Positions 28,030-37,310 of a stretch of DNA of 64,000 nt are shown here, piece after piece; the first letter of the stretch is position 1; every line of letters begins with the position of its first letter. Origin of the DNA: Gammaproteobacteria bacterium UBA5109 (GTDB lineage Bacteria > Pseudomonadota > Gammaproteobacteria > Pseudomonadales > Pseudohongiellaceae); assembly GCA_002414385.1 (NCBI GenBank), contig DHZH01000005.1:190053-254052 (forward strand), in the 5' to 3' direction. The notes under the pieces are model-generated. The model saw only the letters and a program-made list of their open reading frames with translations. It had not been told where the DNA came from and did not search any database. Both the position numbers and the translations under genes were made by a program.

Positions 28030-28782
28030 TCAGAGGCGGTGACTATACAAAAACTGTACATGATGCTGAAGGACATTTTCACTAAATGCCCGGTTCTGAA
28101 AACGCGCCTGGTAATTCACATTGATGCGGTTGCCATTTCTCAGTTCGCGATTTACGCCGAATATCAGGCGGGTCTGGCGAAAACCTCTTTGCATAAGGTC
28201 CTTCTGTTCAACGTCATTCCAGGCAAAATGGGTTTGCCATCCAAGTTGCAGGCTGTGCCGTTCATCTACAGGCTTAACCCATTGCAAGCGAAAGCGTGAA
28301 CGCAAGCCCATCTCATTGGATTGGTTAAAATATCGTTCATCCAGGTTTACCGTAAAACTGCTGACTCCACCTGCAAAGAAGACACGATAGGAATATTGCT
28401 GAATAAGCCTGATTTCCCGCTCAGCATTTCCCCGGGGGACAGTTGTATAAAAACTGAAAGCATAGGATGAATTTCCGACATTTTTCCCCAGCGAAAAATT
28501 AAGGTAATTAACTGCATTATTATTAAATCCATTCTGGTAAAACGACGAGACGAACAAGTTTCCGTAGACCCCGTTCTCGTAAATTTTTTGCAGAGAAATT
28601 CCTGCCTGGTTTGTCGATTCATTTTCAATGGCAACTGCTTGGCTTGAGGATAGCCAAAACGCAGGCACCAGAAGCAATGTGCAAATAAAATGAATGGAAG
28701 ATAACTGCGGGAAACGAATTAAGGGCATGCTTATGCTTTTTGGAAAAGCGCGTATGTTACAGAGCGACTCGCTTGTTGACAA
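28030..28782 (-). CDS. DUF2490-like outer-membrane beta-barrel protein
   Basis: The frame runs from a TTG at 28782. The ATG at 28728 gives a more normal signal sequence (LLLVPAFWLSSSQAVA) and may be the true start. The mature part shows alternating amphipathic strands with aromatic ends (YLNFSLGKNV, SRFRLQWVKP, LQLGWQTHFAWND, FLYSHRL). This fits a small beta-barrel of the DUF2490 family. Function unknown. It is convergent with the membrane protein at 27435 and divergent from pdxJ. Confidence 0.65.
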   Translation of the reverse strand: MSTSESLCNIRAFPKSISMPLIRFPQLSSIHFICTLLLVPAFWLSSSQAVAIENESTNQAGISLQKIYENGVYGNLFVSSFYQNGFNNNAVNYLNFSLGKNVGNSSYAFSFYTTVPRGNAEREIRLIQQYSYRVFFAGGVSSFTVNLDERYFNQSNEMGLRSRFRLQWVKPVDERHSLQLGWQTHFAWNDVEQKDLMQRGFRQTRLIFGVNRELRNGNRINVNYQARFQNRAFSENVLQHHVQFLYSHRL

Positions 28783-28861
28783 ATAAATTACGCAGATACA
28801 GCCTGTTTTTTACCCGGCATTTCTTCTAGAATTACCGACTTAACTCCACTGGCTTTTTTTC

Positions 28862-29605
28862 ATGACCGCACTCAGTGTCAATCTCAACAAACTGGCTTTG
28901 CTGAGAAATTCCCGGGGACGTAATTATCCTGATCTGCAACATTATGCACGCCGGTTTATTGAATTGGGCGTACAGGGGATTACCGTTCATCCGCGTCCTG
29001 ATGAGCGTCATATTCGGCGCCAGGATGCCCTTGAACTGGCCGAGCTGCTCAAGGATTTTCCTGAAGTTGAATACAACATCGAGGGTTATCCTGCTGTGGA
29101 CTTCCTGGAACTGGTCAGCAAGTGTCGACCAAGGCAATGCACCCTGGTACCCGATGCAGCAGATCAACTTACTTCGGATCACGGTTGGGATTTCACTCAG
29201 CAGCTCGAGAATCTGAAACCCATTATTGCCCGACTTAAGCAGCAGGGCATACGTGTCGCCGTGTTTCTCGATCCGGATCCCTTACAGGCCGAGCTGGCGG
29301 CCAGAAGCGGTGCAGACCGGATTGAACTTTATACTGAAGACTTTGCCAGTACATTCGGCACCCCTCAGGGACGTGAGGTTTTCGGGAACTACCTGAAAAC
29401 TGCCGGGTGTGCCCAGGAGCTCGGGCTCGGTGTTAATGCCGGCCATGACCTGAACCTGGAAAATCTGCCAGACTTTCTGAGCATTCCCGATATTCTGGAA
29501 GTCTCCATCGGTCATGCTCTGACTATTGAAAGTATTGACCAGGGTATGGATCATGTCGTGAAGCGCTACCTGGAGATCTGCCAGGCAGCAAATACGGGTA
29601 ATTAG
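28862..29605 (+). CDS. pdxJ: Pyridoxine 5'-phosphate synthase
   Basis: 247 residues, TIM-barrel PdxJ. It condenses 1-deoxyxylulose 5-phosphate with aminoacetone phosphate in vitamin B6 synthesis. Family features are LSVNLNKLALLRNSRG at the start, GITVHPRPDERHI with catalytic residues, CTLVPD and GLGVNAGHDLNLENL near the end. The next gene, msrA, starts 2 bases after its stop, so they are co-transcribed. Confidence 0.95.
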   Translation: MTALSVNLNKLALLRNSRGRNYPDLQHYARRFIELGVQGITVHPRPDERHIRRQDALELAELLKDFPEVEYNIEGYPAVDFLELVSKCRPRQCTLVPDAADQLTSDHGWDFTQQLENLKPIIARLKQQGIRVAVFLDPDPLQAELAARSGADRIELYTEDFASTFGTPQGREVFGNYLKTAGCAQELGLGVNAGHDLNLENLPDFLSIPDILEVSIGHALTIESIDQGMDHVVKRYLEICQAANTGN

Positions 29606-29607
29606 CG

Positions 29608-30255
29608 ATGGGAATATTTTCTGTGTCAGACAAAATGGTCAGCCCGGAACAGGCACTGGCCGGGCGGGATGTAGAAATGCCTGTCAGTGAAAGGCATCTT
29701 GTACTGGATGCCCCATTGAAGGAAAGTGAATCTGGCGAATTTTCGGCCAGGGGATTACAGCAGGCCATATTCGCCCTGGGCTGTTTCTGGGGTGCTGAAA
29801 AACGCTTCTGGGAACTCCCCGGTGTCTATACCACAGCAGTCGGCTATGCCGGCGGCTATACTGAAAATCCGACCTACCAGGAAGTCTGCAGCGGGCAGAC
29901 CGGACATGCCGAAGTGGTGTGGCTGGTCTTTGATCCGCAAAAAATTACTTATGAGGATTTACTGCAGGAATTCTGGGAAGCACACAATCCAACCCAGGGT
30001 ATGCGCCAGGGTAACGACCGGGGAACACAATATCGTTCCATGATTCTGACCTATGACAAAAACCAGCTTGCCGCGGCAGAACAAAGCCGTGAGCATTATC
30101 AGTCTTTGCTCGAGGCACAGGGTTTTCCGCCTATCACCACCCAGGTACAGCCAGCCGGGCCGTTTTTTTATGCCGAGGATTATCATCAGCAATACCTGGC
30201 CAAAAACCCGGAGGGTTATTGTGGCCTCGGCGGCACTGGCGTGTGTTACAACTGA
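29608..30255 (+). CDS. msrA: Peptide methionine (S)-S-oxide reductase
   Basis: 215 residues. The catalytic Cys is in ALGCFWGAEKRFW (about residue 55), followed by GVYTTAVGYAGG, GHAEVVWLVFDP and EDYHQQYLAKNP. Recycling Cys residues lie in the C-terminal GYCGLGGTGVCYN. It repairs oxidised methionine in proteins and free methionine sulfoxide. It is translated directly behind pdxJ. No signal peptide, so cytoplasmic. Confidence 0.96.
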   Translation: MGIFSVSDKMVSPEQALAGRDVEMPVSERHLVLDAPLKESESGEFSARGLQQAIFALGCFWGAEKRFWELPGVYTTAVGYAGGYTENPTYQEVCSGQTGHAEVVWLVFDPQKITYEDLLQEFWEAHNPTQGMRQGNDRGTQYRSMILTYDKNQLAAAEQSREHYQSLLEAQGFPPITTQVQPAGPFFYAEDYHQQYLAKNPEGYCGLGGTGVCYN

Positions 30256-30275
30256 GCGCAGGGTAAACTAGGTTC

Positions 30276-31181
30276 ATGAAAGCCGTATCCGAAAGACTGA
30301 CCGTTGCGATATCTTCCCGGGCGCTGTTTGACCTTAGCGAAAGCCATGAGGTTTATGAACAACAGGGCGTCGAAGCATATAGGCAGTATCAGATAGAACG
30401 TGAAGATGAGCCGCTGGCGCCAGGCGACGCCTTTAATCTGGTGAAGAAACTGCTGCATATCAATACGCTGCTGGGCCGTGAACAGGTAGAAGTGATTCTG
30501 CTGTCCCGTAACACCGCCGATACCGGATTACGCATATTTAATTCAATCGAACATCATCAGCTGGCCATCAGCAAGGCAGCCTTTTGTGGTGGTTCGAGTC
30601 CTTACCGCTATATTTCGGCGTTCAACAGCCACCTGTTTCTATCCACCGATGGTGGCGATGTTCGACAGGCGCTGGAAGACGGTATTGCGGCAGCAACCAT
30701 TATGCCTTCCGGCGTCGCCAATACGGATGACTTCAAATTACGCTTTGCCTTTGATGGTGATGCCGTGCTGTTTTCCGACGAAGCTGAGAAAATCTACAAG
30801 GCTGAAGGTCTGGAAGCCTTTACCAAAAGCGAGCGTAAAGCGGCCAGGGATCCGCTGTCCGGCGGACCATTCAAGCCTTTTCTCGCGGCATTACAGCAAC
30901 TGCAGCGCGAATTTACCGAGGACGACTGCCCCATTCGCACCTGCCTGGTCACTGCACGGGCGGCTCCGGCTCACGAAAGGGTCGTACGCACCCTGCGAGC
31001 CTGGGATATCAAGATCGATGAATCACTGTTTCTGGGCGGGGCCGATAAAGGCGCCTTTCTGCGTGCCTACAATGCTGACGTGTTTTTTGATGACCAGGAA
31101 GGTCATTGTGAGTCCACCCGGGAGCATGTCGCTACCGGCCATGTCCCGCATGGTGTGGCTAATGCCCCAGTGAAAGACTGA
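30276..31181 (+). CDS. Cytosolic 5'-nucleotidase family protein
   Basis: 301 residues, matching the 5'-nucleotidase family related to eukaryotic NT5C1. The N terminus has LTVAISSRALFDLSESH and the central part has FAFDGDAVLFSDEAE, whose Asp-x-Asp is the HAD-type nucleophile pair. The C-terminal AYNADVFFDDQEGHC holds the acidic metal-binding residues. It probably dephosphorylates nucleoside monophosphates. It follows msrA by 20 bases and its end overlaps the convergent TSUP gene by 23 bases. Confidence 0.85.
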   Translation: MKAVSERLTVAISSRALFDLSESHEVYEQQGVEAYRQYQIEREDEPLAPGDAFNLVKKLLHINTLLGREQVEVILLSRNTADTGLRIFNSIEHHQLAISKAAFCGGSSPYRYISAFNSHLFLSTDGGDVRQALEDGIAAATIMPSGVANTDDFKLRFAFDGDAVLFSDEAEKIYKAEGLEAFTKSERKAARDPLSGGPFKPFLAALQQLQREFTEDDCPIRTCLVTARAAPAHERVVRTLRAWDIKIDESLFLGGADKGAFLRAYNADVFFDDQEGHCESTREHVATGHVPHGVANAPVKD

Positions 31182-31989
31182 AATAGATTCCCAGGCCCAG
31201 CAGGGCGACAATCAAGACTGTCCGCAGCAGGTTTTCCGGCAGTACTGCGCCCAGCCGGGTGCCCAGGTAAATTCCTGGTAGGGAACCGACCACCAGAGCC
31301 AGCAGCAACTGGTAATCCACCAGTCCGTTAAACATGTAACCCATTCCAGCCACCAGGGTCAGGGGCACTGCATGCGCAATATCGGTTCCCACCACATGTT
31401 TGGCCGGCCAGCTCGGAAACAGCATAAACAGTATGGCAGCCCCGAAGGCGCCAGCTCCGACCGACGACAGCGTCACACAAACGCCCAACACCACTCCCAG
31501 TGAGAGGACCAGCCAGGAACGGTAGCGGCGCAGGAGCTGAAAGGCAGGGTGTTCTTTGATGAGGGAGTCTTCACTGCTGACACGGTGCTGGATATAGCGG
31601 TTAAAAATCATCACCGTCGCCGTCAGGATCAGCATCACACCGAGGAAGCTGGTCAAAAAGACAGTGAAATTCTGGTTGTCCGCCATGCTGGCATCAATCA
31701 CAAAGAAATTGATCAGCAGGGAAACCGGGATACTGCCAGCTGCCAGTAAAGCCGTGGTATGCCAGTCAACATGCCCGTGACGATGATGGAAGACCATGCC
31801 ACTGGCCTTGGTAATCCCGGCATACAATAAATCCGTGCCAATGGCGATTGCCACCGGATAATTAAACAGCAGCAGAATAGGAGTCATCAGTGAGCCACCG
31901 CCGACACCGGTAAGACCGATGGCAAAGCCGACTGCAGCACCTGAAAAAATCAGTAAGAAAAGTTCCATGGCAGGCGACTCTAACGGCAC
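31159..31989 (-). CDS. TSUP (TauE/SafE) family anion exporter
   Basis: 276 residues with about eight membrane helices. The repeated glycine-rich motifs of the TSUP family are visible as GLTGVGGGSLMTP and, in the second half, SSVGAGAFGAAILFML. TSUP members move sulfite, sulfate or organosulfur anions. Its divergent placement against cysB, which controls sulfur genes, supports a sulfur anion here. Substrate and direction are inferred. Confidence 0.88.
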   Translation of the reverse strand: MPLESPAMELFLLIFSGAAVGFAIGLTGVGGGSLMTPILLLFNYPVAIAIGTDLLYAGITKASGMVFHHRHGHVDWHTTALLAAGSIPVSLLINFFVIDASMADNQNFTVFLTSFLGVMLILTATVMIFNRYIQHRVSSEDSLIKEHPAFQLLRRYRSWLVLSLGVVLGVCVTLSSVGAGAFGAAILFMLFPSWPAKHVVGTDIAHAVPLTLVAGMGYMFNGLVDYQLLLALVVGSLPGIYLGTRLGAVLPENLLRTVLIVALLGLGIYFSLSLGH

Positions 31990-32071
31990 TGATATATATT
32001 GAAAAGAAATATTTTTTCATATTATTATTCCATATAGTTATAATACGGATTTACCCCAGCCAGGTTCTGAC

Positions 32072-33046
32072 ATGAAACTGCAGCAACTACGATATATTCG
32101 GGAAATCGCACGTTCAGATCTCAACATCAGCCAGGCTGCAGAGCGGCTGTTTACTTCGCAACCAGGTATCAGTAAACAGCTGCGCTTGCTGGAAGAAGAA
32201 CTTGGTACTCCGATATTTACCCGCAACGGCAAGCATTTGCAGGCGATCACACCAACCGGGGAAGCAATCATCGAAACGGCAGATGAGATCCTCACAAAAG
32301 TTGATCAGATTGAGCGTATTGCCGCCGAAGCCCGTGACCAGGAGCAGGGCAGCCTGTCCATTGCCACGACTCACACCCAGTCCCGTTATGTGCTGCCGGC
32401 CATCCTGCAGGGTTTTATGCAGCGCTATCCGGGGGTTTCATTACATCTGCATCAGGGTAGCCCGATGCAGATATCTCGCATGGCAGCCGACGGTACTGCC
32501 GATTTTGCCATCGCCACTGAAGCCCTGGAACATTTTGAGAATCTGGTAATGATGCCCTGTTTCAGCTGGAACCGGGCCATTCTGGTTCCCCGGGGACACC
32601 CTTTACTTGAGGCGGAAAGCCTGACACTTGAACTGATCAATCAGTATCCGCTGATTACCTATGTTTTTGGATTTACCGGTCGTTCCCGACTCGATGAGGC
32701 TTTTCAGCAGGCAGGACTGAAACCCAATGTGGTCGTAACGGCTGCAGACGCTGATGTCATCAAGACCTATGTTCGTGCCGGTATGGGCATCGGCATTATT
32801 GCCTCCATGGCCTGGGAAGCTGAACGGGACAGTGACCTGGAAGCACTGGATGCCAGCCATCTGTTCAGTAACAGCACGACCAGCATCGGGTTTCGGCAAG
32901 GCAGCTACCTGCGCCGCTATATGTTTGATTTTATCGAGGCATTTGCGCCGCATCTGAGCAGGTCACGGGTAGAGCAGGCACAATTGTGCACCAGTAACAG
33001 CAGTCGTGAAGCGCTGTTCAGCAAGATGGAAATTCCCGGAAAATAG
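32072..33046 (+). CDS. cysB: LysR-type regulator of sulfur assimilation
   Basis: 324 residues with the characteristic CysB start (MKLQQLRYIREIARSDLNIS) and winged helix-turn-helix. The effector pocket signature TTHTQSRYVLP at about residue 100 binds N-acetylserine or sulfate. CysB activates cysteine biosynthesis genes. It lies between the TSUP gene (divergent) and the APS/PAPS reductase gene (convergent), so the three form a sulfur locus. Confidence 0.95.
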   Translation: MKLQQLRYIREIARSDLNISQAAERLFTSQPGISKQLRLLEEELGTPIFTRNGKHLQAITPTGEAIIETADEILTKVDQIERIAAEARDQEQGSLSIATTHTQSRYVLPAILQGFMQRYPGVSLHLHQGSPMQISRMAADGTADFAIATEALEHFENLVMMPCFSWNRAILVPRGHPLLEAESLTLELINQYPLITYVFGFTGRSRLDEAFQQAGLKPNVVVTAADADVIKTYVRAGMGIGIIASMAWEAERDSDLEALDASHLFSNSTTSIGFRQGSYLRRYMFDFIEAFAPHLSRSRVEQAQLCTSNSSREALFSKMEIPGK

Positions 33047-33059
33047 GGGGTGCCAGGAT

Positions 33060-33899
33060 CTAGTCCTGGCTGCTGCTATTGCCCTTGTGCAAGCCACATT
33101 CTTTGGCTGTTGCTTCTTCCCACCACCAGCGACCTTCACGTTCATGCTGGCCCGGATTGACCGGTCGGGTGCAGGGTTCACAACCAATGCTGATATAGCC
33201 CTGATCGTGCAGGGGATTGTAGGGGACATCAAACATACGGATATATTCCCATACCTGAGCTGAAGTCCAGTTTGCCAGAGGGTTTACCTTGAGCAGGGCA
33301 TTATCAGCTCCTGTGAAGCTGCTATCCTGCTCAAATACGGCAACATCATTTCGTGTGCTGGGGCTCTGGTCTTTGCGCTGACCGGTAATCCAGGCATTCA
33401 GGGTCGCCAGCTTACGGCGTAAGGGCTCAATTTTACGGATGCCACAGCATTCATGATGATCGCTTTTATAGAAGTCATACAGGCCCTTGGCTTTGACGTA
33501 GGCCTCCAGCTTTTCTGCATCCGGAGACAGTACATCAATCGCCAGATCATAATGCTCCCGCACCTGATCAATAAAGCGGTAGGTTTCTGGGTGCAGGCGC
33601 CCGGTATCCAGGGTAAAGACCTGCAGATCCTTGCTGACTTTGCGGGCCAGATCGATCAGCACCACATCTTCAGCCCCGGAAAATGAAATGGCGATATTGG
33701 GCTCCAGTTCAAAAGCCCGGGCCAGTATTTCTTTGGGGTGCTTGTCAGCATATTCCACGGCCAGCGTGCCGGGATTTTCATTATGAGCCACTATAAGTCC
33801 TGATTTTTCCTGATTTAGCAGATATTCCGATTTATTCAGGCGCCTTGCCTGAGAAGGGCGTCTATTGTACCTCTCTTGTTCCGCTCTTGAAATCATCAA
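33060..33899 (-). CDS. cysH: Assimilatory sulfate reductase CysH, APS-type with [4Fe-4S] cysteines
   Basis: 279 residues. The phosphate-loop region FSGAEDVVLIDLA binds the nucleotide. Paired cysteines ECCGIRKIEPL and the later GCEPCTRPV form the CC...CxxC set that holds a [4Fe-4S] cluster, and KECGLH carries the catalytic Cys. This set marks enzymes that reduce adenylyl sulfate (APS), as in Pseudomonas; PAPS-specific enzymes lack it. It yields sulfite for cysteine and methionine synthesis. CysB at 32072 is the likely regulator. Confidence 0.93.
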   Translation of the reverse strand: MMISRAEQERYNRRPSQARRLNKSEYLLNQEKSGLIVAHNENPGTLAVEYADKHPKEILARAFELEPNIAISFSGAEDVVLIDLARKVSKDLQVFTLDTGRLHPETYRFIDQVREHYDLAIDVLSPDAEKLEAYVKAKGLYDFYKSDHHECCGIRKIEPLRRKLATLNAWITGQRKDQSPSTRNDVAVFEQDSSFTGADNALLKVNPLANWTSAQVWEYIRMFDVPYNPLHDQGYISIGCEPCTRPVNPGQHEREGRWWWEEATAKECGLHKGNSSSQD

Positions 33900-34367
33900 T
33901 TTTACAAGGACTTAGCGGTTCAATTTAAACAACAGCTCAATTGATGTTTCACGTGGAAAAAGCCTTTAAAATTAATGACTTATAATGCCTTTTGGCCTGG
34001 AAGGCACACTATGTTGTGGCCCGGTACGGCTTGCTCACTATATATGGTAGAGAAAAAGTTTTTCCCGGAATTTTCAATGCTGTGTTTCACGCCAAAACCA
34101 TTCCCGGCAGTGACTCAGTTTGAAATTTTAATCATATTACCGGGCTTATCTTGTGTGACACGCCAAAAAACGTACGTCCATGTACAGGCTCGGCTGGCGA
34201 CATCCCTGTCGCCAGACGGTCACACAAGATAAGCCCGGCAATCAAGCTACTGAATATAATTCAAATTGAGCCACCCACGTTTACCGGCTTCAGTTGCAAG
34301 CAGGTAATGAACAAGTGAGAATGCACTTTTTACATTCAGTGCCTGAATTACCACGAGGAGAATGCAC
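33900..34367. other. Intergenic stretch between cysH and thrH
   Basis: About 470 bases with no convincing gene. It holds the structured repeat at 34140-34238 and, near the cysH side, AT-rich promoter-like sequence. The short open frames inside have no coding signature. Confidence 0.6.
34140..34238. repeat. Nested palindromic repeat element, 99 bases
   Basis: The outer arms are a perfect 20-base inverted repeat: CCGGGCTTATCTTGTGTGAC at 34140-34159 and its complement at 34219-34238. Inside lies a second perfect hairpin, CTGGCGAC with GTCGCCAG, at 34194-34215. A smaller imperfect pairing is around GTACGTCCATGTAC. The layout resembles REP/BIME-like or MITE-like repeats of gammaproteobacteria. 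It could fold on either strand and may end transcription of the genes on both sides. Confidence 0.75.
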
Positions 34368-34985
34368 TTGGAATTAGCCTGCCTGGACCTTGAAGGGGTC
34401 CTTATCCCGGAAATCTGGATTAACTTTGCTGAAAAAACCGGAATTGAAGAACTCAAAGCCACCACCCGTGATATCCCGGATTACGATGTGCTGATGAAAC
34501 AGCGTTTGCGCATCCTGGATGAGCACAATCTTGGTTATCACGAAATTCAGGAAGTCATCGCCACCCTGAGTCCGCTGGACGGTGCGGTCGAATTTGTCGA
34601 CTGGCTACGGGAACGCTTCCAGGTCATTATCCTCTCGGATACCTTCTATGAGTTTTCCCAGCCACTGATGCGGCAACTGGGTTTCCCGACCCTGCTGTGC
34701 CATCGGCTTGAAATCGATGAAAATGGCCGTGTCGTGGACTATTTACTGCGTCAGCCTGATCCCAAACGCCAGTCAGTCAAGGCCTTTCATAGCCTGAAAT
34801 ACCGGGTGATCGCGGCCGGGGATTCCTACAACGATACCAGCATGCTCAGCGAAGCTGACCGGGGAATTCTGTTCAAAGCCCCGCAGAATGTGATTGACGA
34901 ATTTCCCCAGTTCCCGGCTGTACACAGCTACGAGGCGCTGAAAAAGGAGTTTATCGCCGCCAGCGACCGAGACCTGAGTCTGTAG
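34368..34985 (+). CDS. thrH: Phosphoserine phosphatase / homoserine phosphotransferase ThrH
   Basis: The TTG at 34368 is taken as start. GAGGAG ends 7 bases before it, the product is then 205 residues as in Pseudomonas aeruginosa ThrH, and it begins LELACLDLEG like that protein. HAD motifs are DLEGVLIPE (I), ILSDTFYEFS (II), a Lys in the DPKRQSVKAF segment (III) and AAGDSYNDTSML (IV). The enzyme releases phosphate from phosphoserine and can transfer it to homoserine. It is convergent with nudL. Confidence 0.93.
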   Translation: MELACLDLEGVLIPEIWINFAEKTGIEELKATTRDIPDYDVLMKQRLRILDEHNLGYHEIQEVIATLSPLDGAVEFVDWLRERFQVIILSDTFYEFSQPLMRQLGFPTLLCHRLEIDENGRVVDYLLRQPDPKRQSVKAFHSLKYRVIAAGDSYNDTSMLSEADRGILFKAPQNVIDEFPQFPAVHSYEALKKEFIAASDRDLSL

Positions 34986-35003
34986 CCACGGAAGCAGGAG
35001 AGC

Positions 35004-35576
35004 CTAGCTGCCCTGGCCCAGCTTCAGCGCCAGGGAGCGAAGCATATGGGCAGTAGCGCCCCAGATATAATATCCATCAATTTCAATAGAGTAGAACTTT
35101 CTTTTAATGTTATTTCTTATAAGAAACTCCTGCTGAAACAGGGCTGGATCCAGCAGGCTTTGCAGGGGCAGGGTAAAAATATCATCGACTTCATTGGGCT
35201 CCGGGACAAATTCCTGTATTTCCTGCAACTGCCCGACCACCGGTAAAACCACAAAACCTGTCGGCATGGTATACCACTCCAGCGTTCCAAGTACTTCAAC
35301 ATTGGCAGGGTACAGGCCAATTTCCTCTTCGGCCTCACGTAAGGCAGTATGAATAGGACCATTGTCCGTGTCATCCACTGAACCACCAGGAAAGCTTATC
35401 TGGCCGGCATGACTGGGCAATTCCTGACTACGCTGGGTAAATACCAGTTCCGGCCCCTGAACGCCGGGAACCAGCAGAATCAGGACTGCCGCCAGACGCT
35501 GCTGTTGTTCCAGGGTCGGAAATTCCAGCTTGTGCTTGTCGGTATTGAGACTTGATTTCAGCAGTTCAGCATTCAT
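35004..35576 (-). CDS. NUDIX CoA pyrophosphatase-like hydrolase
   Basis: 190 residues. The NUDIX box is visible as GGSVDDTDNGPIHTALREAEEEIGL, preceded by the SHAGQISFPGG segment that marks the CoA-pyrophosphatase (NudL) branch. These enzymes cleave CoA or acyl-CoA to phosphopantetheine and adenosine phosphate. The start overlaps the pabB stop by 4 bases, so it is translated with pabB. Confidence 0.88.
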   Translation of the reverse strand: MNAELLKSSLNTDKHKLEFPTLEQQQRLAAVLILLVPGVQGPELVFTQRSQELPSHAGQISFPGGSVDDTDNGPIHTALREAEEEIGLYPANVEVLGTLEWYTMPTGFVVLPVVGQLQEIQEFVPEPNEVDDIFTLPLQSLLDPALFQQEFLIRNNIKRKFYSIEIDGYYIWGATAHMLRSLALKLGQGS

Positions 35577-36934
35577 GGCTTTGCCAATGCATCCAGGAAA
35601 AGAGCTATTTTATCAAGACTTTCCTGATATTCCTCTCTGGCACGTGAATCGGCAACAATTCCGCCGCCGCCCCAGCAATAGAGCTGATCATCATCCCTGA
35701 CCAGGGTGCGAATCGCGATATTGCTGTCCATATTGCCATTCTGGTCAATCCAGGCTATCGAGCCACAGTATACCGAGCGGGGCACTGTCTCCAGTTCCTC
35801 AATTATCTCCATAGCCCGGCGTTTTGGTGTCCCGGTAATCGATCCGCCAGGGAAACAGGCTGTCAGCAAGTGCCAGATATCCTGCGCCTGGTCTAGCTCT
35901 CCGACAATGGCGCTCAACAGGTGGTGTACATTTGGGAAACTGTGAGCCTCGAACAGGCTCTTCACCTCTACAGAACCGGTCCGACAGACCCGACCGAGAT
36001 CATTGCGTAGCAGATCCACGATCATCAGGTTTTCAGCCCTGTCCTTAGCACTGCCAAGCAGGTCATCAAGTGCAGCCCGATCCTCCTTGCTGTTTGCATA
36101 ACGCGGACGCGTGCCCTTGATGGGTTGCGTCAACACGCGCTTATTCCGCACCTGTAGAAAGCGCTCTGGTGAAAAGCACAGAACCGCCTGTTGAGCGTCT
36201 TCAATATATGCGGCAAATGGTGCCTGTGCCAGTGACTGTAATCGGCAAAAGGCGTTAAAAGAGTCGCCCTTGCATGCTGCCTGGAAACATTGTGCCAGGT
36301 TGACCTGATAGCAATCGCCGGCATGGATGTAATTCATCGCCTGTTCGAACATGGCTTCATAATCCCGCCAGCTCAGGTTTGAAACAAAATCCGTTTGCAG
36401 ACTGAAGCCCTGTGCTTCCGGCGCCGGCTGCCGCAACAGTTCCTGCAGCCGTTCCAGTTTCCCGTCGGGACAGGAATCCTGCCAGCTCAAATGACATCGC
36501 TTAAGATGATGGTCAACAACAATAATCCAGGCATAAGTACCGGCCAGCACTTCAGGCAGTGCCGGACCCCTGTCCATATTTGTCTGAACACGATGCTGAC
36601 GGTGCAGGGCAGAATAAGCAAAATATCCAATCAGGCCATATTGCAGGGGCAAAGCCTCATTCAGGAAAAAACCCTCGTCAAGTGACATATGCTGATCGAG
36701 AGTGGCAAAAGGATTATCGGTATTGATTCGCTGTACTTCAGCTTCAGACTCGATAGTAAAAATGCCATTCTCATAATGAAATTTTATCTGTGGATCTGCC
36801 GCCAGCACATCGAAACGGGCATCGGGATGCTGGCTTTGTCCGCTGTGTAAAATTACTGGCAGAGGCAGGCTGCGCAATCGTCTGAATAAATCCAGACTGG
36901 AGTCAGGGTAGGGTAATTCTGTGAGACCTGGCAT
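35573..36934 (-). CDS. pabB: Aminodeoxychorismate synthase component I
   Basis: 453 residues with the chorismate-binding fold. The C-terminal half carries QPIKGTRPR, ENLMIVDLLRNDLGRVC, ACFPGGSITGTPKRRAMEII and YCGSIAWI, all conserved in PabB/TrpE. It converts chorismate with ammonia from PabA to aminodeoxychorismate for folate synthesis. PabB is favoured over TrpE by length and by the PIKGTRPR form. The last bases overlap nudL. Confidence 0.92.
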   Translation of the reverse strand: MPGLTELPYPDSSLDLFRRLRSLPLPVILHSGQSQHPDARFDVLAADPQIKFHYENGIFTIESEAEVQRINTDNPFATLDQHMSLDEGFFLNEALPLQYGLIGYFAYSALHRQHRVQTNMDRGPALPEVLAGTYAWIIVVDHHLKRCHLSWQDSCPDGKLERLQELLRQPAPEAQGFSLQTDFVSNLSWRDYEAMFEQAMNYIHAGDCYQVNLAQCFQAACKGDSFNAFCRLQSLAQAPFAAYIEDAQQAVLCFSPERFLQVRNKRVLTQPIKGTRPRYANSKEDRAALDDLLGSAKDRAENLMIVDLLRNDLGRVCRTGSVEVKSLFEAHSFPNVHHLLSAIVGELDQAQDIWHLLTACFPGGSITGTPKRRAMEIIEELETVPRSVYCGSIAWIDQNGNMDSNIAIRTLVRDDDQLYCWGGGGIVADSRAREEYQESLDKIALFLDALAKP

Positions 36935-36969
36935 TTATATTGAATACAAGTTCAAATTAAATATAAATT

Positions 36970-37308
36970 TCAAATGCAGTTTGTCGGTCGGGGCAATCCG
37001 GAAATTTTGCAGACTGTTTTCAGAGGCGTCCCTGGAAACAGTTGCATCAGGTAGGCACTTTTCCCCTTGTCACTGCCCAGTTCTTTTGTCATCAGTTTTA
37101 TCAGTGCACGGGTTGACGGAATCAGACCGCTGCGCTGATGAAAATCGCGCAGCAGATTGATCAGCTCCCAGTGTGCTTCTGTCAGCTCAATGTCTTCCTG
37201 CTGCGCCAGTGTAGCAGCGACTTCCGGACTCCAGTCACTCAGTTTACGCAGATAACCGCGCTTATCCAGCGCAACCTCCTTGTCCTGTATCATTATTACC
37301 GCAGTCAT
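36970..37308 (-). CDS. tusE: Sulfur relay protein TusE (DsrC family)
   Basis: 112 residues. The family start (DKRGYLRKLSDWSPEVA) and the middle EAHWELINLLRDFH are typical. The C terminus GLPRPTNCI carries the penultimate-region catalytic Cys that receives persulfide sulfur. Dissimilatory DsrC has a second Cys about 10 residues earlier; here only one other Cys (KTVCKISGLP) occurs nearby at the corresponding distance, so a DsrC-like two-Cys arm cannot be excluded. It ends the tusDCBE run and completes transfer to MnmA for tRNA 2-thiouridine. Confidence 0.9.
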   Translation of the reverse strand: MTAVIMIQDKEVALDKRGYLRKLSDWSPEVAATLAQQEDIELTEAHWELINLLRDFHQRSGLIPSTRALIKLMTKELGSDKGKSAYLMQLFPGTPLKTVCKISGLPRPTNCI

Positions 37309-37310
37309 GA

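Noticed and set aside
33975..34232. 85-codon frame upstream of thrH
   Set aside because: It runs through the palindromic repeat, has no ribosome-binding site and a composition unlike proteins.
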